From the NCBI RefSeq assembly GCF_001424145.1, contig NZ_LMQM01000011.1, forward strand, positions 304,476 through 368,475: a stretch of 64,000 nt of DNA, given 5' to 3'. Below are positions 27,454 through 36,240 of the stretch, one piece after another; the first letter of the stretch is position 1; each line of letters begins with the position of its first letter. A model generated the notes under the pieces. That model searched no databases, had not been told where the DNA came from, and saw nothing but the letters and a program-made list of their open reading frames with translations. Made by a program: the position numbers and the translations under genes. Source of the stretch: Chryseobacterium sp. Leaf404 (GTDB taxonomy: Bacteria > Bacteroidota > Bacteroidia > Flavobacteriales > Weeksellaceae).

Positions 27454-29295
27454 ATGAGTTTAATTTCGAAAAACGATCTTATTAAAGCTTCCGGACTTGG
27501 GCGGCTGGGTTTCCTTAAAAACCCTGTTGCTTCTGCCGTGATGAGTCTTACCAAAATAAATGAAGTCAACACTCTTTATAATAAGCTAAAAGATAAAAAA
27601 GACAAAGATTTTTTCGATTCTTTCGTGAAGGAGAGAAATTTAAGCTACATCGTTTTTGAAGAAGATCTCGCTAAAGTTCCTAAAACTGGACCTTTTATAT
27701 TGGTCTCAAATCATCCGCTGGGTGCGATTGACGGTATTCTGATGTGTAAAATCCTTTCGGAAATCCGTCCGGATTTTAAGGTGATGGGAAACTTCCTTTT
27801 AGAGAAAATTCAGCCCATGGAACCTTATGTGATACCTGTAAATCCTTTCGAGAAAAGAAAAGACGCCTACAATAGCGCATCTGGAATGCGTGGAACGCTG
27901 AAACATCTGCAAAACGGCGGCTGCGTGGGAATTTTCCCGGCGGGCGAAGTGTCTAACAAAAATAATCCTTATGGGGAGATTTTAGATAAAGAATGGGAAA
28001 CTCCGGCTTTGAAACTCATCAAAATGGCCAAAGTGCCTGTTGTTCCGATGTATTTCCATGCCAAAAACAGCAGAATGTTTTATCAGGTGGCCAAAATGCA
28101 TCCCAACCTTCAGACGATCATGCTTCCATCAGAAATGATGAAAGACAGAGAAGAACCCATCAGAATTAGAATTGGTAAACCTATCACCGTCAAAGTGATG
28201 GATGACAGCGAAAGTATTGAGGAACTGGGCGAATTTTTAAGACGAAAAGTCTACATGATGAAGTCTTATTATGAGAAAAGAAAATCATTGGCACAGGCCA
28301 TTAACCTTAAAAATTTATCTTTAAAATTCCCTCTCTTAAAGGAGGAAAATATTGTTCAGAACATCATCGACGAAACTCCGAAAGAGGATTTACTGAAAGA
28401 TATTTCTAAACTGCGCGGAACCGAACGTATGCTTTTCAGCAACGGGAATTACGAAATTTATTTTACATCATACGAAGAAATCCCTTCTATCATGAGGGAA
28501 ATCGGTAGACAGCGTGAGCTCACTTTCCGGGCAGTGGGTGAAGGAAGCAACCTCCCTTTTGACCTTGATGAATATGATAAGCATTACCATCATTTATTTT
28601 TGTGGGATAATACTGCAGAAAAGCTGGCTGGAGCTTACAGAATGGCATTGGGGAAAGATGTGATGAAAAAATCAGGAATCAAAGGCTTTTATACGAGTTC
28701 TTTGTTTGAATTTGAGCAGGATATTCATCCATTCTTCAAAAAGGTAATTGAGATGGGAAGGGCTTATATTTCTGAAGAATATCAGCAGAAACCGCTTCCG
28801 CTTTTCCTTTTGTGGCGCGGGATTGTACATGTCTGCCTGAGAAATCCTGATCATAAATTTCTGATGGGCGGCGTAAGTATTTCAAATAAATTTTCAGAAT
28901 TTTCTAAATCTCTGATGATTGAATTTATGCGTTCAAATTATTACGACTCCGCTGTCGCGCAATACATTACACCCAAAAATGAATTTAAAGTAAAACTTAA
29001 AGACCGTGATAAACATCTGTTTCTGGATGAAATGGAATCTGATCTCAATAAACTCGACAAAATCATTGATGACCTTGAGCCTGAATTGAGAATGCCTGTT
29101 TTAATTAAAAAATATATTAAGCAGAACGCAAAAGTAATTGCCTTTAATGTAGATCCTAATTTTAATGATGCAATTGACGGCTTGATGTACATCCGAATCA
29201 GCGACCTTCCCGAAAGCACGATAAAACCCGTCCTGGAGGAGATGAGTGAGCAGATAAGAAGAGAGCAGGAAAATAATCAAACTGAAAATCAATAG
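27454..29295 (+). CDS. Two-domain acyltransferase for aminolipids (OlsF-like)
   Basis: A 613-residue fusion. The N-terminal part (about 60-270) is an AGPAT-type O-acyltransferase with an HPLGAID active-site motif near residue 88 and the IFPAGEVSNK substrate motif near 164. The C-terminal part (about 320-560) is a GNAT/OlsB-like N-acyltransferase (RELTFRAVGEG; VIEMGRAYISEEY). This order matches OlsF, the bifunctional enzyme of ornithine lipid synthesis described in Serratia and Flavobacterium. The domains should N-acylate an amino acid with a 3-hydroxy fatty acid and then O-acylate it at the inner membrane. Glycine rather than ornithine could be the head group, as with Bacteroides GlsA/GlsB. 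Confidence 0.82.
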   Translation: MSLISKNDLIKASGLGRLGFLKNPVASAVMSLTKINEVNTLYNKLKDKKDKDFFDSFVKERNLSYIVFEEDLAKVPKTGPFILVSNHPLGAIDGILMCKILSEIRPDFKVMGNFLLEKIQPMEPYVIPVNPFEKRKDAYNSASGMRGTLKHLQNGGCVGIFPAGEVSNKNNPYGEILDKEWETPALKLIKMAKVPVVPMYFHAKNSRMFYQVAKMHPNLQTIMLPSEMMKDREEPIRIRIGKPITVKVMDDSESIEELGEFLRRKVYMMKSYYEKRKSLAQAINLKNLSLKFPLLKEENIVQNIIDETPKEDLLKDISKLRGTERMLFSNGNYEIYFTSYEEIPSIMREIGRQRELTFRAVGEGSNLPFDLDEYDKHYHHLFLWDNTAEKLAGAYRMALGKDVMKKSGIKGFYTSSLFEFEQDIHPFFKKVIEMGRAYISEEYQQKPLPLFLLWRGIVHVCLRNPDHKFLMGGVSISNKFSEFSKSLMIEFMRSNYYDSAVAQYITPKNEFKVKLKDRDKHLFLDEMESDLNKLDKIIDDLEPELRMPVLIKKYIKQNAKVIAFNVDPNFNDAIDGLMYIRISDLPESTIKPVLEEMSEQIRREQENNQTENQ

Positions 29296-29330
29296 GTTTT
29301 TAAGATTTATAGAAAAAAGTAGAATTAATA

Positions 29331-29362
29331 TTTGCATCATATACCAAAACTTGCTACTTTTG
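29331..29362 (+). promoter_or_regulatory. Promoter of the tRNA-Phe pair
   Basis: TTTG (29331-29334) and TACTTTTG (29355-29362) are spaced by 20 bases, matching the TTTG-N20-TAnnTTTG consensus. The first tRNA begins 31 bases after the -7 box. Confidence 0.8.
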
Positions 29363-29393
29363 CATCACTTTAAAACAACGAAGTATTAAGAAT

Positions 29394-29466
29394 GGTTTCT
29401 TAGCTCAGTTGGTAGAGCAATGGATTGAAAATCCATGTGTCCCTGGTTCGATTCCTGGAGAAACCA
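29394..29466 (+). tRNA. tRNA-Phe (GAA), copy 1
   Basis: A 73-base cloverleaf with a perfect seven-pair acceptor stem (GGTTTCT/AGAAACC). The D-arm has GCTC/GAGC, the anticodon stem is ATGGA/TCCAT around loop TTGAAAA (anticodon GAA), and the T-arm is CCTGG-TTCGATT-CCTGG. CCA is not encoded after the discriminator A. A strong promoter precedes it and a terminator follows. Confidence 0.95.
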
Positions 29467-29470
29467 CAAA

Positions 29471-29497
29471 AAACCGCCTCACCAAAGGCGGTTTTTT
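29471..29497 (+). terminator. Terminator between the two tRNA-Phe genes
   Basis: AAACCGCCT and AGGCGGTTT pair and are followed by a run of six T. It would end most transcripts after the first tRNA. Confidence 0.85.
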
Positions 29498-29524
29498 CTT
29501 CCAGACTTTAAAGTGCAAAACTTC

Positions 29525-29597
29525 GGTTTCTTAGCTCAGTTGGTAGAGCAATGGATTGAAAATCCATGTGTCCCTGGTTCGATTCCTGGAGAAACCA
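29525..29597 (+). tRNA. tRNA-Phe (GAA), copy 2
   Basis: Identical over its 73 bases to the copy at 29394-29466. The two copies start 131 bases apart. No separate TAnnTTTG box was found in the 27 bases between the first terminator and this gene, so expression may depend on read-through. Confidence 0.95.
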
Positions 29598-29601
29598 CTT
29601 A

Positions 29602-29630
29602 AACCACTCTTTTCTGAAGAGTGGTTTTTT
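29602..29630 (+). terminator. Terminator after tRNA-Phe copy 2
   Basis: AACCACTCTT and AAGAGTGGTT form a perfect stem followed by six T. Its sequence differs from the first terminator. Confidence 0.85.
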
Positions 29631-29690
29631 GTTTTTAAGACGTTTGGGATTTTTTAATTATCTTCGCCTGGTCAATTTTTTAATTTAAAA

Positions 29691-30872
29691 ATGAAAAACT
29701 TAGTTACTACATTCTTTATTCTCATATTCTCATTCACATTCGCTCAGGAAGATGGAATTAAATTTGACCAAAGCTCATTTAAAGAACTTCTTGCCAAAGC
29801 AAAAAAAGAAAAAAAGCTTCTGTTTATCGATGCTTACGCTGTTTGGTGCGGTCCGTGCAAAATGATGGACAGAAATGTTTTTACCCAAAAATCAGTTGGA
29901 GATTATTTCAATAAAAGCTTCATCAGCTCAAGAATTGATATGGAAAAAGGTGAAGGCAGGGAGATTGCCCAGAAATTTTCTGTACGCTCCTATCCTACTT
30001 ACCTCTTTCTGAACGGCGACGGCGAAATGGTTTCCCAGAACTATGGGTATATGGAACCTGGTCTTTTTCTTTCAATGGCGCAGGATGTGAACGCCGGAAA
30101 CTCTAAAGGCGGATCTATGAAAGACCGTTTTGCAAAAGGCGAAAGCAGCCCCGAGTTTCTTATGAATATTATGAAACTGAACTCCACTTCAGATTTTGAA
30201 TTTGCCAAAAAAGCTTCTGAAAAATATTTTGCCGGGAAAAAAGCCAGTGAACCATTAACAAAAGAGGAAGTAGGTTTTTTATTTTTCTTCATTAAATCTT
30301 CCAAAGATGCCAACTTTAAATATCTGGTGAATAAAAAATCAGAAATCATTCAGTTTTTACCTGAAGAAAGTTATACCGAGTACAAAAATCAGATTCTTCT
30401 TTCAGACATCATCGAAACTGCCATAGACACAAAAAATAACAGAATTGATGATGCAAAATTTATGGCAGCAGCTGAGCCGTTGGTTGGGAAAGAAGTTGCA
30501 GAAAAAAAACTTAACCAAATAAAACTGGGCTATTTTGAGCAGAATGCCAACTATGCAGAATACGAAAAAACAGCTTTGGAATATTACAAAAATCCTGATC
30601 TTTTCGAGCCCAATGAAATTCTAAAGGCCGCATGGATTTTTTCTGAACATATTAAAGAAAAATCTTCCCTGAAGAAAGCTGCAGAATGGGCAGAAAAATC
30701 TGTAATGCGCGGCGAGACATCAGAAAACACATATATTCTTGCAAAAATTTATTTCCTGACGGGCAACAAAGATTTAGCCAAAAATTTTGCCGAACTATCG
30801 AACAGCCTCGCAAAACAGACAGGAAAAGACACTAAACTTTCAGACGAATTGTTGAATCAAATAAAAAATTAG
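29691..30872 (+). CDS. Secreted thioredoxin-fold protein
   Basis: A 393-residue protein with a signal peptide (about 1-18, ending TFAQ) and a thioredoxin domain at about 25-135. The redox motif WCGPC is at about residues 51-55 and a cis-Pro region (RSYPTY) at about 100-105. After it comes a long helical part (about 150-390) with TPR-like repeats near the end. It should act in the periplasm as a disulfide reductase or oxidase, a layout common in Bacteroidota; the partner is unknown. The next gene starts five bases after the stop. Confidence 0.82.
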   Translation: MKNLVTTFFILIFSFTFAQEDGIKFDQSSFKELLAKAKKEKKLLFIDAYAVWCGPCKMMDRNVFTQKSVGDYFNKSFISSRIDMEKGEGREIAQKFSVRSYPTYLFLNGDGEMVSQNYGYMEPGLFLSMAQDVNAGNSKGGSMKDRFAKGESSPEFLMNIMKLNSTSDFEFAKKASEKYFAGKKASEPLTKEEVGFLFFFIKSSKDANFKYLVNKKSEIIQFLPEESYTEYKNQILLSDIIETAIDTKNNRIDDAKFMAAAEPLVGKEVAEKKLNQIKLGYFEQNANYAEYEKTALEYYKNPDLFEPNEILKAAWIFSEHIKEKSSLKKAAEWAEKSVMRGETSENTYILAKIYFLTGNKDLAKNFAELSNSLAKQTGKDTKLSDELLNQIKN

Positions 30873-30876
30873 AAAA

Positions 30877-31530
30877 TTGAAAAATATTTTATTAGCTGCT
30901 GTAACATTGGTATCTGTGAACGCTCTTAATGCTCAGCAGGATGACAGCCCAAAAACACAGTATCTGTCTCAGACAGAAAATTCTGATAAAGGAATCAGGC
31001 TAAAAGCCAATGCGCTTTTTCTGCCTTTAGGTATTATAAATGTTGCCGGTGAATTTCAGGTTGATAAAAAAATCACTATACAGGGTGATGTTTTAGTTTC
31101 TCCATGGAAATCTTTTTCCGGTCATGAACTGCAGTATTATTCGGCATCTGTGGAAGGTAGATATTATTTCAAACAGGCTTTTGACGGTTTTTATCTGGGT
31201 GCCAACATTGCGGCTTCCAGCTACACTCTACAGAAGTGGAATTACTGGAAAGACGAACCTTATTACAACGAAAAAAATGAGACTTTCACAAAATCAGATT
31301 TATACCAGAAAGGGCATTCTTATCTTTTAGGAATTACTGCGGGATATCAGTTCAGGCTGTCTGACAAATGGTTTATGGATATTTACGGAACCGTAGGGAG
31401 CTCGCAGGATTTTTACAAAGGTTACGAGCGAGGTACCGGAAAAAGATATGACGATGCGGTGGGATATAACAAAAGCAGCGAGATTTTACCGTACAGAGGC
31501 GGAATTATGATTGCGTACAAAATCAGATAA
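30877..31530 (+). CDS. DUF3575-type outer membrane protein
   Basis: A 217-residue protein read from a TTG at 30877. No ATG occurs until far inside the mature part, and TTG gives a proper signal peptide (LLAAVTLVSVNALNAQ). The mature protein is beta-rich with aromatic/glycine alternation (YYSASVEGRYYF; FYLGANIAASSY) and ends in GGIMIAYKIR, as for a small barrel of the DUF3575 family. Family members are uncharacterised outer membrane proteins, some near fimbrial genes. It is probably cotranscribed with the thioredoxin-like gene and with the small membrane protein that starts five bases after its stop. Confidence 0.75.
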   Translation: MKNILLAAVTLVSVNALNAQQDDSPKTQYLSQTENSDKGIRLKANALFLPLGIINVAGEFQVDKKITIQGDVLVSPWKSFSGHELQYYSASVEGRYYFKQAFDGFYLGANIAASSYTLQKWNYWKDEPYYNEKNETFTKSDLYQKGHSYLLGITAGYQFRLSDKWFMDIYGTVGSSQDFYKGYERGTGKRYDDAVGYNKSSEILPYRGGIMIAYKIR

Positions 31531-31534
31531 TTTT

Positions 31535-31741
31535 ATGAAACTTTTCGGAAGAAACCATATCGTTTTAATGGCCATTACTTTTGCCATTTTATTTGCCATG
31601 AACTACATTGGCAATACAGAACCAGACAAACTTCAACGTGCGCTGCTAACAGCCGCCTGTGGTATTATTGGTTTAACTATAGGGCTCATCATTTACAACA
31701 GAGGAAAGAATGACAACAGCCCACCGCAGAATTTTGACTGA
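31535..31741 (+). CDS. Small two-helix membrane protein
   Basis: A 68-residue protein from the ATG at 31535, placed just after the preceding stop. Two hydrophobic helices (about 8-24 and 38-55) flank a charged loop, and the tail is polar (NRGKNDNSPPQNFD). I do not recognise a family. It is the last gene of the thioredoxin-like/DUF3575 unit and precedes a shared terminator. Confidence 0.6.
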   Translation: MKLFGRNHIVLMAITFAILFAMNYIGNTEPDKLQRALLTAACGIIGLTIGLIIYNRGKNDNSPPQNFD

Positions 31742-31776
31742 TGAAATCTTCAAATTTTTGAAATCAGATAAATAAC

Positions 31777-31814
31777 AAAAAATCGTCCAGAATTTCAGCT
31801 CCGGACGATTTTTT
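31777..31814. terminator. Bidirectional terminator
   Basis: AAAAAATCGTCC and GGACGATTTTTT form a stem with A and T runs on either side. It lies between the convergent ends of the small membrane protein gene and the NamZ-type gene and should serve both. Confidence 0.85.
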
Positions 31815-31837
31815 ATTTTACAGAACAGATGCACAAT

Positions 31838-33034
31838 TTAATTTTCATAAAGAACGTACTTTGCTCTGATTTTCTTAAATTTTTCAAGGTCTGCCTGCCA
31901 TGAAGCCTTGATTTCTTTTTCAGATTTTCCTGCAGTAATCTGCTTTCTTAATTGGTCACTTCCGGCTAGCTTATCAAAGAATAAATTTTTCAGGAAAAAA
32001 TCCTGTTGAGGATTCTTGTAATTTTTATAAGCCTTTAAAAGCCATCCTAAATTCAGCTCTCTAAGATCATTTCTGTAGTCAGAAAGATCTTCTCCGTAGC
32101 ACATCTGTCCGTTTAAAAAAGGATCTTTTGCGCCATCCGAAGGTTTTGGTGTAAACTGATAAGGCAGATTTTTCGTCCACGGAGAACCGTAAATCTGAAA
32201 AGGGAGAGGCGTACCACGACCTACAGAAACCTGGGTTCCCTCAAAAAAGCAGAGACTTGGATAAAGGTTGATTGATCTATCGTTGGGTAAATTTGGGGAA
32301 GGTTTATCAGAAATAGAATATCTTTTTTTCTTGTAATAATTCTTCATTTCCACTAAAGAATATTTTGCCTGAACACCGTTCTTCAGCCACTTCTCTCCGT
32401 TTACCATTTTTCCGTATTCACCTATCGTCAAACCATACACCACAGGAACTTCGTGCATTCCCACGAAACTTTCCCATTTCTTTTTCAGTACCGGGCCGTC
32501 TACATATCCATCGTGAGGATTTGGTCTGTCTAGAACAATTACCTCCACATTATTTTCTGCACAGGCTTCCATTACATACGTTAATGTTGAAATATACGTG
32601 TAAAACCTCACCCCAACATCCTGAATATCAAAAAGAACTACATCAATACCTTTCAGCTGTTCAGCTTTAGGCTTTTTATTGGGACCGTAAAGTGAAATGA
32701 TTGCAATTCCTGTTTTTACATCAATACCGTTTTTCACTTTCTCGCCGGCATCTGCATCACCTCTGAAACCATGTTCCGGAGCGAAGATCGATTTAATTTT
32801 AATATTGTTTTTAACCAAAAAATCTACAAGATGCGTTTTATCTTTCATCAGACCAGTCTGGTTGGTAACAATAGCCACTGTTTTATTTTTCAGCATCGTA
32901 AGGTAGAGCTCTGGTTGATCTGCACCTGTTTTAAAAGCACTCTGTTCTTTGCTCTGTGAAAAAGTGCAATTGATTGTTCCTAAAAAAATTAGGCACATAA
33001 GAAGTAAATCTTTAATTTTGAAATCTAAATTCAT
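31838..33034 (-). CDS. namZ: NamZ family exo-muramidase (DUF1343)
   Basis: I place the start at the ATG at 33034 (MNLDFKIKDLLLMC), giving 398 residues with a signal peptide. The longer frame above it is antisense to the divergent permease gene. The protein has the DUF1343 core: VTNQTGLM, SIFAPEHGFRGDADAGE and DVVLFDIQDVGVRFYTY. This family includes the exo-beta-N-acetylmuramidase NamZ of Tannerella forsythia, which removes N-acetylmuramic acid ends from peptidoglycan fragments. It should act in the periplasm in muropeptide recovery or cell-wall feeding. Its start lies four bases from the divergent start at 33039. Confidence 0.85.
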   Translation of the reverse strand: MNLDFKIKDLLLMCLIFLGTINCTFSQSKEQSAFKTGADQPELYLTMLKNKTVAIVTNQTGLMKDKTHLVDFLVKNNIKIKSIFAPEHGFRGDADAGEKVKNGIDVKTGIAIISLYGPNKKPKAEQLKGIDVVLFDIQDVGVRFYTYISTLTYVMEACAENNVEVIVLDRPNPHDGYVDGPVLKKKWESFVGMHEVPVVYGLTIGEYGKMVNGEKWLKNGVQAKYSLVEMKNYYKKKRYSISDKPSPNLPNDRSINLYPSLCFFEGTQVSVGRGTPLPFQIYGSPWTKNLPYQFTPKPSDGAKDPFLNGQMCYGEDLSDYRNDLRELNLGWLLKAYKNYKNPQQDFFLKNLFFDKLAGSDQLRKQITAGKSEKEIKASWQADLEKFKKIRAKYVLYEN

Positions 33035-33038
33035 AAGC

Positions 33039-34361
33039 TTGAAGTTTCCTTTATATTTCTCAAGAAAAATAGCGTTTTCCAAAGATAACAAAAATAACCT
33101 ATCAAGGGTGATTGTGGTGATTGGCAGACTTTCTGTAGCAATCGGAATTATCGTTTCTCTCATCACCATTTCTACGGGATATGGCTCTAAAAAAGCGATT
33201 AAAGAGAGATTGGCAGACTTTAGTGGAAATATAAATGTAAAATCAACCCGCTCCAACTCTTCTTATAACACCTCGGTTCTTGACAATGACGGTTTGGATA
33301 TCAAAAAAATCGCTGAAATCCCAGAGGTGGCAGGTGTACAGAAATACGCAACCGTAACGGGAATCATGCGTACTGAAAAAGATTTTGCAGGAATCATCTT
33401 TAAAGGTATCGGAACTGATTTTGACAGTCTCAGATTTAAAAAATTCCTGGTACAGGGTATTTCTCCGAAGCCCGCAGATAAGGGATATTTCAACGGCGTA
33501 ACCATATCCCAGAAAATTGCCGCAGACCTTCATCTGAAACTGCATGACAGCATTGTAACTGTATTCTCAAAAGAAGATCAGCAGCCCATTTACAGAAAAT
33601 TTGAAGTAGTAGGAATTTATAAAACCGACATCAAACTGATTGACGATCAAACGGTTTTGGGAGATATAAACCATGTGAGAAAAATTCAGAATATGTCTGA
33701 CACTGATGTTGGTGGCTTAGATATCTTCATTAAAGATTACAGCTTTTTTGAAACTTTCATGGCGAAATTAAAGAAAGCAGACAGAGAAGGAAATTCTATT
33801 CCTCACGTGATGGGTTTAATTTTTGAAAAATATGACAGTTCTTCAGAAGCCATGCCTGCCATAGAGAAATTTGTAGGCTACAAAAACTATTTGGAAAACG
33901 CACTGGAAAGATACCCGCAGATAAAAGATTGGATCAGCATTTTTGATATCAATATTGCTTTAATCATCGTGATCATGCTCATTGTGGTTATTATCAATAT
34001 CATTATGGTACTTTTAATTTTAATTATTGAAAGAACAAATTCTATTGGTCTGCTGAAAACTTTGGGAGCCACAAACAGGCAGATAAGAGCAACCTTCATC
34101 AATTATACTTTAATCATCATGATTCCAGGGCTTGCAGTAGGAAATGCGATAGGGCTGTCTCTGCTGTTTATACAGAAATATTTTGGTGTGATTAAACTTA
34201 ATCCGGAAAACTATTATGTGAGCACGGTTCCTGTAGATCTTGATCCTTTGCCTATTATATCAATTTCTTTTGGGATTTTAATTATTTCAGGGCTTGCTTT
34301 AATAATTCCGAGTTATCTGATCAGCAAAATTTCTCCCGTAAAGGCAATTAAATATAATTAA
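33039..34361 (+). CDS. FtsX/LolE-type ABC transporter permease
   Basis: A 440-residue permease that I read from the TTG at 33039 (KFPLYFSRKIAFS), the usual N-terminus of flavobacterial LolC/E-like proteins. One N-terminal helix is followed by a large periplasmic domain (about 60-290) and three C-terminal helices with the FtsX-type coupling segment ERTNSIGLLKTLGATNRQIR. Members shuttle lipoproteins to the outer membrane or work as mechanotransmitters. No ATPase gene is adjacent, so its LolD-like partner must be elsewhere. It is divergent from the NamZ-type gene. Confidence 0.83.
   Translation: MKFPLYFSRKIAFSKDNKNNLSRVIVVIGRLSVAIGIIVSLITISTGYGSKKAIKERLADFSGNINVKSTRSNSSYNTSVLDNDGLDIKKIAEIPEVAGVQKYATVTGIMRTEKDFAGIIFKGIGTDFDSLRFKKFLVQGISPKPADKGYFNGVTISQKIAADLHLKLHDSIVTVFSKEDQQPIYRKFEVVGIYKTDIKLIDDQTVLGDINHVRKIQNMSDTDVGGLDIFIKDYSFFETFMAKLKKADREGNSIPHVMGLIFEKYDSSSEAMPAIEKFVGYKNYLENALERYPQIKDWISIFDINIALIIVIMLIVVIINIIMVLLILIIERTNSIGLLKTLGATNRQIRATFINYTLIIMIPGLAVGNAIGLSLLFIQKYFGVIKLNPENYYVSTVPVDLDPLPIISISFGILIISGLALIIPSYLISKISPVKAIKYN
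33080..33087 (-). promoter_or_regulatory. Possible -7 box of the namZ promoter inside the permease gene
   Basis: On the minus strand TATCTTTG fits TAnnTTTG and lies 46 bases before the NamZ-type start, within the first codons of the divergent permease gene. A -33 candidate (TTG, 33103-33105) is 15 bases away, a little short. Confidence 0.4.
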
Positions 34362-34535
34362 TTGAGGCTTTTTAAATTCAAAAAAATTCCGAAAATTTCA
34401 GACTTTTAAACTGAAGTTTGAAACTGTTATTTATTTTTTCTGATTTTATTGATTTTATTTTTAAATTTCCAACGTAATTTAAAATTTGTATCATTTAAGA
34501 TTTTATTACATTTAAAACCTTAAAATTGAAAGGTT

Positions 34536-34543
34536 TATATTTG
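34536..34543 (+). promoter_or_regulatory. -7 box of the PLP-enzyme gene
   Basis: TATATTTG fits TAnnTTTG and ends 20 bases before the ATG at 34564. It rules out the upstream GTG at 34543 as the start. Confidence 0.5.
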
Positions 34544-34563
34544 TGACTTTAGAAAAGATAAGT

Positions 34564-35547
34564 ATGAAATACGCAGAAAATATACTGGAAACCATCGGAA
34601 ATACGCCTTTGGTAAAGCTAAACAGAGTTTTAGGAGAAGACTTTCCGGCACTGGTTTTGGCAAAAGTAGAAACATTTAACCCCGGAAACTCTGTAAAGGA
34701 CAGAATGGCGGTAAAAATGATTGAAGATGCAGAAAAAGACGGAAGATTAAAACCTGGTGGAACCATCATTGAAGGTACTTCCGGAAACACAGGAATGGGT
34801 CTGGCTCTGGCGGCAATTGTAAAAGGATACAAATGTATTTTTGTGACCAACTCAAAGCAATCTAAAGAAAAATGTGATATTCTCCGTGCCGTGGGTGCTG
34901 AAGTGATCGTTTGCCCTACAGATGTGAAGCCTACAGATCCGCGTTCTTATTATTCAGTTTCAAAAAGGCTGGCAAAAGAGACAGAAAATGGCTGGTACGT
35001 CAATCAATACGACAATTTATCAAACCGAACTGCTCATTACGAATCTACGGCACCGGAAATCTGGGAACAGACAGAGGGAAAACTTACTCACTTTTTGGTG
35101 GGAGCAGGAACCGGCGGAACCATCACAGGATGCGGAAAATTCTTCAAAGAAAAAAACGGAAATATCAAGGTAATTGGTGTTGATACCTACGGCTCTATTT
35201 TAAAAGAGATTCACGAAACCGGAGAAATTCACCTTGAAAATGCCTACACCTACGTTACAGAAGGAATTGGCGAAGATATACTTCCTGAAAACTACGATAT
35301 GTCTTTTATTGATCATTTTGAAAAAGTAACTGATAAAGACGGCGCAGTCTATGCGAGAAAACTGGCAAAAGAAGAGGGAATTTTCTGTGGTTATTCTGCT
35401 GGAAGTGCGATGGCTGCTTTGGTTCAGATGAAAGATCAGTTTACGGAAGATGACGTGATTGTTGTTTTGCTTCATGACCACGGCTCAAGATACGTTGCAA
35501 AAATTTATAATGACGACTGGATGCGTGAAATGGGTTGGTTAGACTAA
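34564..35547 (+). CDS. PLP-dependent cysteine/cystathionine beta-synthase
   Basis: A 327-residue fold-type II PLP enzyme from the ATG at 34564. The PLP lysine is in NPGNSVKDRM (about residue 44), the substrate loop is EGTSGNTG (about 69-76) and the phosphate cup is GAGTGGTITG (about 180-189). The C-terminal DHGSRYVAKIYNDDWMRE resembles the catalytic core of cystathionine beta-synthase more than CysK, but no CBS-domain pair follows. It makes cysteine from O-acetylserine or cystathionine from serine and homocysteine; I cannot choose between these by eye. It is monocistronic with its own promoter and terminator. Confidence 0.85.
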   Translation: MKYAENILETIGNTPLVKLNRVLGEDFPALVLAKVETFNPGNSVKDRMAVKMIEDAEKDGRLKPGGTIIEGTSGNTGMGLALAAIVKGYKCIFVTNSKQSKEKCDILRAVGAEVIVCPTDVKPTDPRSYYSVSKRLAKETENGWYVNQYDNLSNRTAHYESTAPEIWEQTEGKLTHFLVGAGTGGTITGCGKFFKEKNGNIKVIGVDTYGSILKEIHETGEIHLENAYTYVTEGIGEDILPENYDMSFIDHFEKVTDKDGAVYARKLAKEEGIFCGYSAGSAMAALVQMKDQFTEDDVIVVLLHDHGSRYVAKIYNDDWMREMGWLD

Positions 35548-35565
35548 GAATTTCCGTTGATAAAT

Positions 35566-35597
35566 AAAAAACTCAGAGTGTAGGCTCTGAGTTTTTT
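35566..35597 (+). terminator. Terminator of the PLP-enzyme gene
   Basis: AAAAACTCAGAG and CTCTGAGTTTTTT form a perfect stem with a long T run. The A run on the other side also makes it usable for the convergent gene at 35623. Confidence 0.9.
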
Positions 35598-35622
35598 GTT
35601 TTTGATTTATATCTCTTACAAT

Positions 35623-36147
35623 TCAGCTGAGTTGCGTTTCAGTCATCTTTTTTAAAGCAGAAAAATCACTTCCGCTCATCGATTTTTTGGGGAACATATA
35701 GCTGTATTTTCCTTCCAGAGCAATATAATTTTCGTTGATTTCGTACGTCTGAAAATCCTGCCATTTGCTGGTTTCTTCTTTCCCATCAATGTTTACGGTA
35801 AAAAATTCCTGAGTAAAATTCAGTTCATAAATCTTACAGTTTTCGAGTTTGATGAGATATGCATTGACCTGCTTTTTCCATCGCGAAACTTTGTTGACAC
35901 TTACAGAAAGAAAAACCGCCGTCAATAGAAAAAGGAAACTCACAAAGTACAGAATCCCGAATTTTTCTTTGCTTAAATCATCCTTAAAAAAGAAAAGAAT
36001 CCCCAAAATCAGAGCAATAATGATGAGCGTAAAAGTTTTACCACGCGTATCGCGGGAAAGAAATAAGCTTCCCTGATTTCCGCTGAAATAGATTTCTTCA
36101 AAGTCCTGCCTTTTTGGTTTAATCATGATTTTCTTTCCGTCGCTCAT
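35623..36147 (-). CDS. YcxB-like membrane protein
   Basis: About 174 residues from the ATG at 36147 (MSDGKKIMIK), with two adjacent transmembrane helices (about 45-62 and 72-92). A C-terminal cytoplasmic part follows with FTVNIDGKEETSKWQDFQTY and a late FPKKSM phrase. This resembles the YcxB-like C-terminal domain (PF14317), whose function is unknown. The longer frame begins nine codons earlier at an ATG, but the family-like N-terminus is served by this start. It ends near the shared terminator at 35566-35597. Confidence 0.68.
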   Translation of the reverse strand: MSDGKKIMIKPKRQDFEEIYFSGNQGSLFLSRDTRGKTFTLIIIALILGILFFFKDDLSKEKFGILYFVSFLFLLTAVFLSVSVNKVSRWKKQVNAYLIKLENCKIYELNFTQEFFTVNIDGKEETSKWQDFQTYEINENYIALEGKYSYMFPKKSMSGSDFSALKKMTETQLS

Positions 36148-36240
36148 ATTGTAGAATCTGTATTGAGGTTGCAAAGATAGGTTTTTAAGTCATTTTTAAA
36201 ATGGAAGTACAGTTCATTTTGATTTTTACTGCAAACTATT

